A stretch of DNA of 43,453 nt from Candidatus Avelusimicrobium aviculae (GTDB lineage Bacteria; Elusimicrobiota; Elusimicrobia; Elusimicrobiales; Elusimicrobiaceae), in assembly GCA_944324655.1 (NCBI GenBank), contig CALUXF010000014.1, forward strand, positions 1-43,453, read 5' to 3'. Under the pieces are notes generated by a model. It did no database searches and was not told the DNA's origin. It saw nothing but the letters and a program-made list of their open reading frames with translations. Shown here piece by piece: positions 1-7,647 of this stretch (position 1 is the first letter of the stretch; each line of letters begins with the position of its first letter). The translations under genes were made by a program, and so were the position numbers.

Positions 1-47
1 ACATTTGTAGGAGCTGGTAAAGAAGGGCTATGCCCGCAAATGCAAAA

Positions 48-75
48 CCCCCGGCTACGCCGGGGGATATTTATT
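48..75 (+). terminator. Intrinsic terminator of an upstream gene
   Basis: An 8-bp GC stem (CCCCCGGC / GCCGGGGG) with a TAC loop is followed by the weak U-rich run ATATTTATT. It would end a transcript entering from the left of the window. No coding end can be assigned in bases 1-47. Confidence 0.6.
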
Positions 76-121
76 GCAGGAAAAAAGAATAAAAGTACTC
101 TTCTTTTTGTAATAGGAAGAA

Positions 122-164
122 CGCTGCCGTGGCTTGCTGTTTCTTTAGCAGGCGTTACGGCGCG
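122..164 (+). promoter_or_regulatory. Stem-loop in the leader of the outer-membrane protein gene
   Basis: GCCGT (126-130) pairs with ACGGC (157-161), and GCTTGCTG (132-139) pairs with TAGCAGGC (146-153) around a 6-base loop. CGC/GCG extends the base of the stem. It ends about 10 bases before the GGAG ribosome binding site of the next gene and has no U-tract, so it is a leader structure rather than a terminator. Its function is unknown. Confidence 0.4.
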
Positions 165-182
165 AGAGTGATACGGAGATAA

Positions 183-901
183 ATGATGAAAAAACAACTA
201 GCAATCACCCTGGTACTGGGTATAGTAAGCGTATGGGCACCTCCCATACAGGCGCAGGCAATAGCCGCTCCCAAACAGGCGGTAAGCATTTTTTTGGAGG
301 AGCCGTTGCCTTGGGTCATTCTGGGCTGATGGAGAAAGAGGTAGACTCTGACTCCGATGGTAATGATGCTTTGGATTGGGGCTCTTTAGCCGGATCTTAT
401 GGGCTGCAATACATTTATCGGGTTCATGACCGCTGGTCTTTTGGCTTGGAATATAATGGCAATAATTTTGACGATGCCCTTCAGAGCCGAGGAATTCTGT
501 TCCCGCCGTTTGGCTGGTGGGAGAGAGATATAGAAAGCCGCATGAACGTACATAATATGTTGGCGGTGGGCCGTTTTACTTTTAACCCGCAAAGCAGGGT
601 GCGTTTTTATGTTCCGTTTGGGGCGGGTGTGGCGCGCAGCAAAGGGACGCTGGAAGTAAGCGAAACGAATTTGGTGTCGTCGCAATATCTGCATAGCAAA
701 ACAACCGCTATGGATACGTCTTTTGCCTATTACCTGGGTTTAGGTATGGAAAAGCAGTTTGCCAGCCATTGGGCTTGGGGATTGGAAATGCGTTACCAAG
801 GTTTTTGGTTTGATAACGGCGGATATAATTTGGCGGGAGTATCCGGCAAGAAGCATCACGGATATATTTCCGGTTTATTTAAACTGTCCTATTTATTTTG
901 A
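183..901 (+). CDS. Outer-membrane beta-barrel protein, split by a frameshift at a T7 run
   Basis: Two frames together make one protein. Frame one starts at ATG 183 (or 186) behind GGAG and encodes a clear signal peptide, MMKKQLAITLVLGIV followed by a cleavage region near IQAQA, but hits TGA soon after the T7 run at 289-295. The other frame is open from 233 to 901 and carries the mature part: FGGAVALGHSG, then alternating aromatic/polar strands and a C-terminal KLSYLF ending in Phe, as in barrel proteins inserted by BamA. One extra T, or a -1 slip on T TTT TTG, joins the signal peptide to the barrel exactly at the FGGAVA strand. The cause could be a sequencing error, phase variation, programmed frameshifting or true decay. 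The family looks like OmpA-like/porin-type small barrels, and no specific substrate can be named. Confidence 0.7.
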
Positions 902-930
902 AACAAGGATTATAAACAGCCTTATATGCA

Positions 931-960
931 AAAGACCCCGCCTTAAAAGCGGGGTCTTTC
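931..960 (+). terminator. Terminator after the outer-membrane protein gene, usable on both strands
   Basis: AAAGACCCCGC (931-941) and GCGGGGTCTTT (949-959) form an 11-bp stem. T-runs on both sides let it serve the plus-strand barrel gene and the convergent speB. Confidence 0.85.
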
Positions 961-973
961 GCATAAAACGGCT

Positions 974-1846
974 TTATTTTTTTAACGCCAAGTAACCCAT
1001 TAAACGGTAAATGAGTTTAGCCGCGTTAAATTCGGTAATGGTGTCTGCCTTTCTTTGGCAGGCTTCCACCACGTCTACCGCTACAATTTTTTTATGTTTT
1101 ATTACTTCGCGGAACAGGTCCAACGCTTCATACCACATAAAACCGCCGGGCTGAGGCGTACCCGTAGCCGGGATGACGGACGGGTCAAACCCGTCTACGT
1201 CTATGGTGATGTAGACCGTATCCGTTAATTTTTTTAGCACTTGGGGAATTAATTTTTTAATATCACGGTGTTCGTGCATTAAAAAAGTGGTTACTTTGCC
1301 CGCGTTGCAGTATTGTTTTTCTTCGCTGGCAACGGAGCGTATCCCCACTTGCACCACAGGCACCTGGCGGCTGGCCGGGTATAACGCGCAGGCGTGGCTT
1401 TTGGGTGTGCCTTCAAAGGTTTCCCGCAAGTCGGCGTGGGCATCAAAGTGCAAAATGCTCAGGTTTTTGTATTTGTCAATATACGGCTGGGCCAATGCCT
1501 GGGTAACGGTATGTTCCCCGCCGATATAAAAAGGAACGGCTTTATATTGCATTAAGTTGCGCACCGTTTTATCAATGTGTTTAAAAACCGTATTGGTGGA
1601 ACCTTTGCAATTTACCGCAGGGCAGGTATGAATACCCAATTCCCAAGTTTCGGTTCTGGTTTCTTCGTCCCAAAGCTCAATTTGGGTGGAGGCTTCAATA
1701 ATGGCTGCGGGGCCTTTGGCGGTGCCGTGTCCGTAGCAGACCGTTTTCTCAAACGGTACGGGCACTACCGCAAATTTACAAAGGGGCAGAGAGCTGTTTT
1801 TGCTCTCTAGCCCCATAAACTTATCGGTTTGTACGTTATCGCTCAC
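974..1846 (-). CDS. speB: Agmatinase-family ureohydrolase
   Basis: Arginase/agmatinase/formiminoglutamase family, 290 aa, cytosolic. The binuclear manganese site is visible: GGEHT with His112, DAHAD at 135-139, His151 (KSHAC), and Asp216/Asp218 in TIDVDGFDPS. Next to an arginine decarboxylase the likely reaction is agmatine to putrescine plus urea. It lies 16 bases behind pdaD on the same strand, so the two form an operon covering arginine to putrescine. The start used is GTG at 1846; an internal ATG (residue 11) is possible, because neither start has a strong ribosome binding site. Arginase or another guanidino-hydrolase activity cannot be excluded by sequence alone, but context favours agmatinase. 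Confidence 0.9.
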   Translation of the reverse strand: MSDNVQTDKFMGLESKNSSLPLCKFAVVPVPFEKTVCYGHGTAKGPAAIIEASTQIELWDEETRTETWELGIHTCPAVNCKGSTNTVFKHIDKTVRNLMQYKAVPFYIGGEHTVTQALAQPYIDKYKNLSILHFDAHADLRETFEGTPKSHACALYPASRQVPVVQVGIRSVASEEKQYCNAGKVTTFLMHEHRDIKKLIPQVLKKLTDTVYITIDVDGFDPSVIPATGTPQPGGFMWYEALDLFREVIKHKKIVAVDVVEACQRKADTITEFNAAKLIYRLMGYLALKK

Positions 1847-1862
1847 AATGTTACCGGTGATA

Positions 1863-2432
1863 TTATTTCACAAATACGGCAGCCGCGACGACGGTGGTCC
1901 ACATTCCTTCCACGCAGATGGCGGATTGGGTAATGTTGGTGGTGCGGACGATTTTGCCGCTCATGCGCCAGATTTCTTCTTTCTGGTCCCAGGTGGTATT
2001 GTTGTCAAACTCAATACCCAAAGTGGTGGAAAGCATAAGGGCGGCCAAATCTTCGGCGTAATCGCCGGCTTGTTTGTCCGTCTCGCCAAAGCTGTGGTGT
2101 TCCGATATATAACCGTGGGTTTTTTGCCCTTCTTTCGGAATAGCCAGCCCGACGGACGCGGAAATTAAGCGGCGGTATTCGTTGCTTGTGTTTCTGCTGA
2201 TTACGCAATGCAGAATTTGGCCCGGGCGCAATTCTTTAAGGCCTTTTGTAACAGGCACCGTTTTGCAGCCGGGAGGGAAAATGCTGGAAACAGGCACCAA
2301 GTTAAAGCTGGCGATTTTGGCGTCTCTCAACGCTTCTTCAAAGCTGGCCAGTTTTTCTTTGTGTCTGCCGATTCCTTTGGTAAGGAATATCTCTTTGGGT
2401 ACAAAAGCTTCGTACATTTTTATTTTTTCCAC
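1863..2432 (-). CDS. pdaD: Pyruvoyl-dependent arginine decarboxylase
   Basis: This 189-aa protein matches the PvlArgDC family, which makes agmatine from arginine using a pyruvoyl group formed by self-cleavage. The cleavage site is in LVPVSSIFPPG: the Ser49-Ser50 bond would break to give a small beta chain and a pyruvoyl-capped alpha chain. A nearby Glu in the SEHHSFGE and CVEGMW segments fits the family. The start is GTG at 2432, four bases behind AGGA; the ATG five codons later (2417) is an alternative. It is first gene of the pdaD-speB operon. This enzyme is typical of archaea and Chlamydiae and patchy elsewhere, replacing the PLP-dependent SpeA. Confidence 0.92.
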   Translation of the reverse strand: MEKIKMYEAFVPKEIFLTKGIGRHKEKLASFEEALRDAKIASFNLVPVSSIFPPGCKTVPVTKGLKELRPGQILHCVISRNTSNEYRRLISASVGLAIPKEGQKTHGYISEHHSFGETDKQAGDYAEDLAALMLSTTLGIEFDNNTTWDQKEEIWRMSGKIVRTTNITQSAICVEGMWTTVVAAAVFVK

Positions 2433-2462
2433 TAATTCCTATTGTGAATTAATATAATATTA

Positions 2463-2471
2463 ATTATAACA
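2463..2471 (-). promoter_or_regulatory. Extended -10 promoter of pdaD-speB
   Basis: On the minus strand TGT-TATAAT is a full extended -10 element (TGn plus consensus hexamer). No clear -35 lies upstream. It would start a leader of about 25 bases that includes the AGGA before the GTG. Confidence 0.55.
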
Positions 2472-2574
2472 AATAAAAAAAGGAAAATCCTTTCTTTACC
2501 GTTATAACCGGGTACGGATTTTTCTTATTTTTCAAACGGTTCCAAAACCGATACAATAAGTGTAATATATTCCA

Positions 2575-4623
2575 ATGAAAAAAACAAAAATAATTTTACT
2601 GGTTTTATTGGTCTGGGCGGTGCCCATGGGAGCGATGTGTATGGAAAGCATGTTTAGAAACGGCGTTTTACATTTTGACTATAAAAAAGAAGACCTGGCC
2701 CCGGCCGAAGCGGCCGCCCGCGTCCAGCTGGAAAAAGACCTGGCGGCCCTCATTGCCATCCCCGCCGCGCAGCGCACGTTTGAAAATACCATTTTAGGCT
2801 ATGAAAAAGCTTTTGACCGTTACGGCGAAGCCTTGGGGATGAGCGGATTTCTTTCCTATGTCTCCACGGATAAGGAATTTAGAGACACGGCCCTGGCCCT
2901 TCAAATGCAAATCAGCCAATATATGGTGGACGTAGCCACCCGGCGCGACGTGTACCGCGCTATCCGCGAATACACGGACACCAACCCCAAGCTGGAAGGG
3001 GAAGAAGCCAAGCTGGTTAAAGACATGCTCATTGGCTTTAAAAACAGCGGTATGGATTTAAATGACAAAGATTTGGAAACGTTCAAGGCACTTAATAAAC
3101 AAAAAGCCGAATACATTATGAAGTTTGACAAAAACGTGCAGGAATACAAAGACCCGCTGCCCGTTACGCGCGAGGAGTTAAACGGGCTGGGAGAAGATTA
3201 TATCGGCAAGCTGGAAAAAACACCCGACGGCAAATACCTAGTTACCCTGGATTACCCGGATTATGTTCCCTTTATGCTTAACGCCGATGACGAACCGGCC
3301 CGCAAAGCGTTGGAATTTAAATACAACCGCCGCGGCGGGGAAGAAAATATTGCGCTGTTGGAAGACACCGTTACCCTGCGCCGTAAAATAGCCAAGCTAT
3401 TGGGCTACAAAACCCACGCCCACGCCAAGTTGGAAAACCGCATGGCCAAAAACCCGGAAACGGTATTTGCTTTTTTAAAAGATTTGGAAAAGAAATTAAA
3501 ACCCATGGCCAAGCAAGAAGACAAAGAACTTATTGCTTATAAAAACGCCAAAACCGGTACCAAAAACAAAACCTTGGCCGCTTGGGAAAGCGGGTATTGG
3601 AGCAACAAGTACCGCAAAGAATATTTAGAGCTGGACAGCGAAAAAATAAAAGAGTATTTCCCTTCCCAAGTAGTGATAGACGGCATGCTGGAACTTTTTG
3701 GCACGGTGTTTGGCATCGCTTTTGAGCCGGTGGATATCCCTACTTGGCACCCGGACGTAAAAGCCTTTAAAATTGTAGACGCGCAAAGCAAAGAATTACT
3801 GGCGTATTTTTATATGGATTTATACCCGCGCGAAGGCAAATACAAGCACGCCGCCTGTTTTGATTTGGTTTCCGGCGAGCTGAAAGAAGACGGCACTTAC
3901 CAACCCCCGTTTGTGGCTATTGTGGCCAATATGAACAAGCCGTCCAAAGAGACGCCTTCTCTTTTAAAACACGGCGAAGTGGAAACCTTGTTTCACGAGT
4001 TTGGACACGTGCTGCACAATGCGTTGACCAAGGCCAAATATTCCGCTTTGTCCGGCACCAATGTCAGTTGGGATTTTGTGGAAGTGCCCAGCCAAATGCT
4101 GGAGCGCTGGGCGTGGGACCCCTCCGTCTTAAAATCCATCAGCAAACACTATAAAACAGGGGAGCCTCTTCCGGATGATTTAATTAAACGCATGCTGAAC
4201 GCCAAAAACTACGGTGCCGGCGGACAGTACTTGCGGCAGAACTTTTTTGCCCAATACGATATGACGCTGCACACCCGCGCCAAAACGCCGGATTCCACCA
4301 AACTGTATTTTTCTTTAACTAAAAAAATACGCGGCGGAGCGCTGCCGCTTACCCCGGGCACTATTCCCCAGGCGTCTTTCGGGCATTTAATGGGCGGGTA
4401 TGACGCCGGGTATTACGGGTATTTGTGGTCTGAAGTGATTGCGGAAGATTTTTTTGGTGAGTTTGCCAAAGCCGGTCTTCGCAATCCGGAAATCGGGCGG
4501 AAATTCCGCAAAGAAATTTTAGAGCGCGGCGGCACGCTGGATGAAGAGGAAATGGTGGAAAATTTCTTAGGGCGCCAAGCTTCTAACGAGCCGTTTCTTA
4601 AATCCATTGGGCTTAGCAAATAG
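2575..4623 (+). CDS. Exported M3-family zinc oligopeptidase
   Basis: A thimet oligopeptidase/oligopeptidase A-type metallopeptidase of 682 aa. The zinc-binding HEFGH is at residues 474-478 and the third ligand is probably Glu503 in FVEVPSQ. The C-terminal GHLMGGYDAGYYGYLW segment is the family's substrate-binding tyrosine region. Unlike cytosolic PrlC, it begins with a signal peptide (MKKTKIILLVLLVWAVPMG), so it probably degrades short peptides in the periplasm, as Dcp-like enzymes can. It is followed after 8 bases by coaW. No Shine-Dalgarno precedes the ATG; TACAAT at 2552-2557 or TAATAT at 2563-2568 may be the -10, giving a very short leader or none. Confidence 0.9.
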   Translation: MKKTKIILLVLLVWAVPMGAMCMESMFRNGVLHFDYKKEDLAPAEAAARVQLEKDLAALIAIPAAQRTFENTILGYEKAFDRYGEALGMSGFLSYVSTDKEFRDTALALQMQISQYMVDVATRRDVYRAIREYTDTNPKLEGEEAKLVKDMLIGFKNSGMDLNDKDLETFKALNKQKAEYIMKFDKNVQEYKDPLPVTREELNGLGEDYIGKLEKTPDGKYLVTLDYPDYVPFMLNADDEPARKALEFKYNRRGGEENIALLEDTVTLRRKIAKLLGYKTHAHAKLENRMAKNPETVFAFLKDLEKKLKPMAKQEDKELIAYKNAKTGTKNKTLAAWESGYWSNKYRKEYLELDSEKIKEYFPSQVVIDGMLELFGTVFGIAFEPVDIPTWHPDVKAFKIVDAQSKELLAYFYMDLYPREGKYKHAACFDLVSGELKEDGTYQPPFVAIVANMNKPSKETPSLLKHGEVETLFHEFGHVLHNALTKAKYSALSGTNVSWDFVEVPSQMLERWAWDPSVLKSISKHYKTGEPLPDDLIKRMLNAKNYGAGGQYLRQNFFAQYDMTLHTRAKTPDSTKLYFSLTKKIRGGALPLTPGTIPQASFGHLMGGYDAGYYGYLWSEVIAEDFFGEFAKAGLRNPEIGRKFRKEILERGGTLDEEEMVENFLGRQASNEPFLKSIGLSK

Positions 4624-4631
4624 GAGATTTT

Positions 4632-5474
4632 ATGAGCGTTGTAATTGGTATAGACGTAGGCGGTTCCACCACTAAAATTGTAGGTTACCGCGCGGACGGG
4701 AAGCTGGTTTCCATGCAAAAAGTGGAAGCGGCTGACCCGCTTACCTCCGCCTATGGAGCGCTGGGCAAGTTTATTAATGAAAACAATTTATCTTTAAAAG
4801 ACGTAACCCAAATCATTTTAACCGGGGTGGGCGCCTCTCTTTTTAAAAAAGACATTTACGGCATTCCCACTTCCGGCGTGGATGAGTTTGCCGCCATTGG
4901 TTTAGGGGGGCTGGCTTTGTCCGGCAAGAAAGAAGGGCTCATCGTCAGCATGGGTACCGGTACGGCTTTTGTGCGCGCCGGCAAAGAAGGCATTGTCCAT
5001 ATCGGCGGCAGCGGCGTGGGCGGCGGCACGGTGCTGGGATTGTGCGGCAAAATGTGCGGGGCCAGTTCTTTTCGCACGGTGGTGGAAATGAGCCAAGGGG
5101 GAAAACTCTCCCACGTGGATTTAAATATAGAAGACATCAGCAAAGGCGTTATTCCCACGCTCCCTCCGGAGACCACCGCTTCCAATTTTGGCAAAATGGA
5201 AGACGGCGCCACCCCGCAGGACATTACGCTGGGTATTTTAAACATGACGTTTCAAACCATTGGCATGATGGCGGTTTTCGCCTGCCGAAATGACGCGGTA
5301 AAAGACGTTATCTTAACGGGAACCTTGTCTCAAGTTCCTTATGCCAAGCGTGTGTTTGACGCTTTGCAAAAAATGCACAAAGTAAATTTTATTATTCCTA
5401 AAAACGCTATTTACGCCACGGCAACCGGGGCGGCCTTGTCTTTTTTGCAAAAAAAGGAAAAAAATAAAAAATGA
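4632..5474 (+). CDS. coaW: Type II pantothenate kinase
   Basis: Phosphorylates pantothenate, the first step of coenzyme A synthesis. The 280-aa protein has the ASKHA nucleotide-binding fold of the type II (eukaryotic/staphylococcal) PanK family: phosphate loop GIDVGGSTTKI near the N-terminus, GVGAS, SMGTGTAFV in the second phosphate motif, and GGSGVGGGTVLGL. It is distinct from CoaA and CoaX. Type II enzymes are often insensitive to CoA feedback. The ribosome binding site is AGGAG seven bases before ATG. It overlaps the next gene by ATGA, so the two are translationally coupled. coaD, a later step of the same pathway, lies at 42.4 kb. Confidence 0.9.
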   Translation: MSVVIGIDVGGSTTKIVGYRADGKLVSMQKVEAADPLTSAYGALGKFINENNLSLKDVTQIILTGVGASLFKKDIYGIPTSGVDEFAAIGLGGLALSGKKEGLIVSMGTGTAFVRAGKEGIVHIGGSGVGGGTVLGLCGKMCGASSFRTVVEMSQGGKLSHVDLNIEDISKGVIPTLPPETTASNFGKMEDGATPQDITLGILNMTFQTIGMMAVFACRNDAVKDVILTGTLSQVPYAKRVFDALQKMHKVNFIIPKNAIYATATGAALSFLQKKEKNKK

Positions 5475-6286
5475 AAGCAGATGCCAACGCATATAAAAAA
5501 TCCAGCTTTGGGCCGGCGTTTTTGTTCTTAAACAAAAAACAACGCCAGGCGTTGGCTGTATATTATGCGTTTTGCCGTTTAATGGACGATATCGCCGACG
5601 AACCAAACGTGCCGGACCCGCAGGGCCAGCTTCTTTTTTGGCGGGAAGAAATCGCCCGCGTATATGAGGGGAATCCCCAAACCCCGTTAGGGCAGTCTTT
5701 AACGGGACTGGTAAAGGATTTTGATATCTCTTCGGACCGGTTTTTGTTGCTTATAGACGGCATGGAGGCGGATTTGCAAGGCCGCCGCTACGCCACGTTT
5801 AAAGATTTAGAGTGGTATTTATACCGTGTAGCCGTGGTGGTGGGTTTGGCTACGTTAGATATTTTAGGCCTGAAAGGGGAGAAGGCGCAAACCCTTTCCT
5901 TGGCGCTTGGGGCGGCCGTGCAAACCACCAATATTGTGCGTGATGTGCGCGAAGACGCTCTTGCCGGGCGCGTTTATTTGCCGGCGGATATGCTGGCGGA
6001 AGAAGGCCTTACTTTTCAAGACGTGCTGGAAAACACCAAACCGCAGCAAATGGCCGGTGTGCTGGCAAAAATGGCGGGGATATCCCGCGGGCTGTACAGC
6101 CGGGCGGGCGACGCTTTGGCCGGGTGCGCTTGGCGTGTGGCGTTGCCTTGCCGCATTATGGGCTGGGTATACCGGGCAAATCTTGCTAAAATAGAAAAAA
6201 CGGGCTTTATCTTTCAACATAAAATAAAATTAACCCGTATGGAAAAATTGACCAACATTGTATATGCATTATTTAGAAATTTATAA
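5471..6286 (+). CDS. Squalene/phytoene synthase-family protein
   Basis: Head-to-head prenyl transferase fold, 271 aa. Both aspartate-rich motifs that bind the diphosphate magnesium ions are present: LMDDIADE at residues 37-44 and IVRDVREDALAGRVYLP around residue 155. Candidate products are squalene, hydroxysqualene or phytoene from FPP or GGPP, and the sequence does not separate these. No carotenoid, hopanoid or other isoprenoid gene is nearby, which is odd for this family. It is coupled to coaW by a 4-base overlap and the next gene starts inside its 3' end. Confidence 0.85.
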   Translation: MKADANAYKKSSFGPAFLFLNKKQRQALAVYYAFCRLMDDIADEPNVPDPQGQLLFWREEIARVYEGNPQTPLGQSLTGLVKDFDISSDRFLLLIDGMEADLQGRRYATFKDLEWYLYRVAVVVGLATLDILGLKGEKAQTLSLALGAAVQTTNIVRDVREDALAGRVYLPADMLAEEGLTFQDVLENTKPQQMAGVLAKMAGISRGLYSRAGDALAGCAWRVALPCRIMGWVYRANLAKIEKTGFIFQHKIKLTRMEKLTNIVYALFRNL

Positions 6287-7598
6287 AAAAATCTCTTGTT
6301 GTTCGTTGTGCGCCCTGCTTGCGGCCAGCGTTTACGCCGCGGAGTGGGACGAGTGCATGGAACAAGGTAAAAAACAGTTTTCCGCGCAGAATTATTCATT
6401 GGCGCAGGATACTTTTGCCCGTTGTATTAAATTGGATAAAACCAAGCCGGACGCGGAACTTTCCCTGGCGGGGGTACTGCTTACGCAGGAAGATTTGGGC
6501 GGGGCGGAGAAGCATTTTCGTTCCGCGTTGAAAAAGATGAAACGCAACTCTCCCTATTTATCATACACCTATTCCATGTTGGGGGATATCGCGTTAAAAC
6601 GCCAAAAATATGAAGAGGCGCTGAAATTATACGATCAATCCCTCACTTATAACGCGGCTAATGTAAACTCTTTGGTAGGCAAAGGGGTTATTACGGAGTA
6701 TCAAGGGGATAAACTGGGTGCTTCTGACGCGTACCGTTCCGCCTTAGCGGTGGAGCCGCTTAATTTAGTGGCCCGGAAACGTTTAATCAATTTGGAGCCG
6801 TATTATTTAACGGACGCGGAAATGCTGGACGCGCTGAAACAGCGTTATGCCGTGGCGCCGGATAAAAAAGAATTAGATGAAAAAGACAAAGAGCTTTTTT
6901 CTCAAATTCACCGCGCGGAGCAGTTGCAGGGTGTCGCTTATTTAAAAAGCAAACACAGCAAGCTTCCTCCCGGTTATGTGGTGGAGTTGTACCGGGACAG
7001 CGAATTTTCGCGTGAAGTGCTTACCCTGACCGGCTATAAAGCGCTGCAAAAACAGTTAGGGCAGGACGCCGTTTCCGCTTTTCAAAAAGCAGGGGTGCCG
7101 GTGCGGGACGTTTTTGAATTGCGTGATATGCGCGGCAATAAAATTTTTAACCAAGACTCTACGCTTACGGACAGCGGATTTTTTGTATTTTCCGAGGCGC
7201 TTCAACGCCGCAAAGCGTTTCTGCTCCCCAGCGAGGCCGTCCCTCCCACCAAAGAACATTTGCAAAAAGTGCAGCGGCAAGTACAAGATTTACAGCGTGC
7301 CGGATATATGGAAATATCCCGTTCGGACTTAAAAAATATTGAAAATAAAACAAAATGCTCTTTAGATACTTTGCGCAAAAAAATGGGTGTATATGTGCTG
7401 CCTGTTACCAAAAACAATTTGCGTTATTTTATTTTAACCCGTTCCAACGAGGATAAAAAAACCATACCGTACTATTATTTTATGGAAGCGCAGTCCCGCC
7501 GCAATCCACGGGTTCAGGTGCCGCAGAATTCTTTAGTGGAAATGTATAAGCTGTATGACTACTCCGTCTGTTCTGACGACGGCGAACTATGGGAATAA
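6264..7598 (+). CDS. Secreted TPR-repeat protein
   Basis: About 444 aa from ATG 6264 (a TTG at 6258 is in frame). The start overlaps the prenyl-synthase gene by 23 bases. A signal peptide runs to about VYA|AEW. Residues ~25-180 hold three to four tetratricopeptide units, with typical A..L.G....Q.....A...F..A spacing (QNYSLAQDTFARC, QKYEEALKLYDQSL, GDKLGASDAYRSAL). The C-terminal half has no fold I recognise. Likely a periplasmic scaffold. Function unknown. Confidence 0.8.
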   Translation: MHYLEIYKKISCCSLCALLAASVYAAEWDECMEQGKKQFSAQNYSLAQDTFARCIKLDKTKPDAELSLAGVLLTQEDLGGAEKHFRSALKKMKRNSPYLSYTYSMLGDIALKRQKYEEALKLYDQSLTYNAANVNSLVGKGVITEYQGDKLGASDAYRSALAVEPLNLVARKRLINLEPYYLTDAEMLDALKQRYAVAPDKKELDEKDKELFSQIHRAEQLQGVAYLKSKHSKLPPGYVVELYRDSEFSREVLTLTGYKALQKQLGQDAVSAFQKAGVPVRDVFELRDMRGNKIFNQDSTLTDSGFFVFSEALQRRKAFLLPSEAVPPTKEHLQKVQRQVQDLQRAGYMEISRSDLKNIENKTKCSLDTLRKKMGVYVLPVTKNNLRYFILTRSNEDKKTIPYYYFMEAQSRRNPRVQVPQNSLVEMYKLYDYSVCSDDGELWE

Positions 7599-7616
7599 TT
7601 CTTTTTGCAGGTTTAC

Positions 7617-7647
7617 ACACCGCCGCATGACGCGGCGGTGTATTTTT
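7617..7647 (+). terminator. Terminator-like hairpin directly in front of the ChaN-like gene
   Basis: ACACCGCCGC (7617-7626) and GCGGCGGTGT (7632-7641) form a perfect 10-bp stem followed by ATTTTT and then the ATG at 7648. The 3' arm contains GGCGGTG, which is also the best Shine-Dalgarno for that ATG (7-base spacing). It therefore looks like a terminator and at the same time hides the ribosome binding site. Confidence 0.75.

Noticed and set aside
233-901. Outer-membrane protein starting at ATG 233
   Set aside because: That start gives no signal peptide and no ribosome binding site. The signal peptide is in the other frame upstream, so the gene is better described as frameshifted from 183.
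7555-7647. Upstream extension of the ChaN-like gene into the TPR gene
   Set aside because: It would place the signal peptide after about 30 residues and reads through the hairpin. ATG 7648 gives a normal signal peptide.
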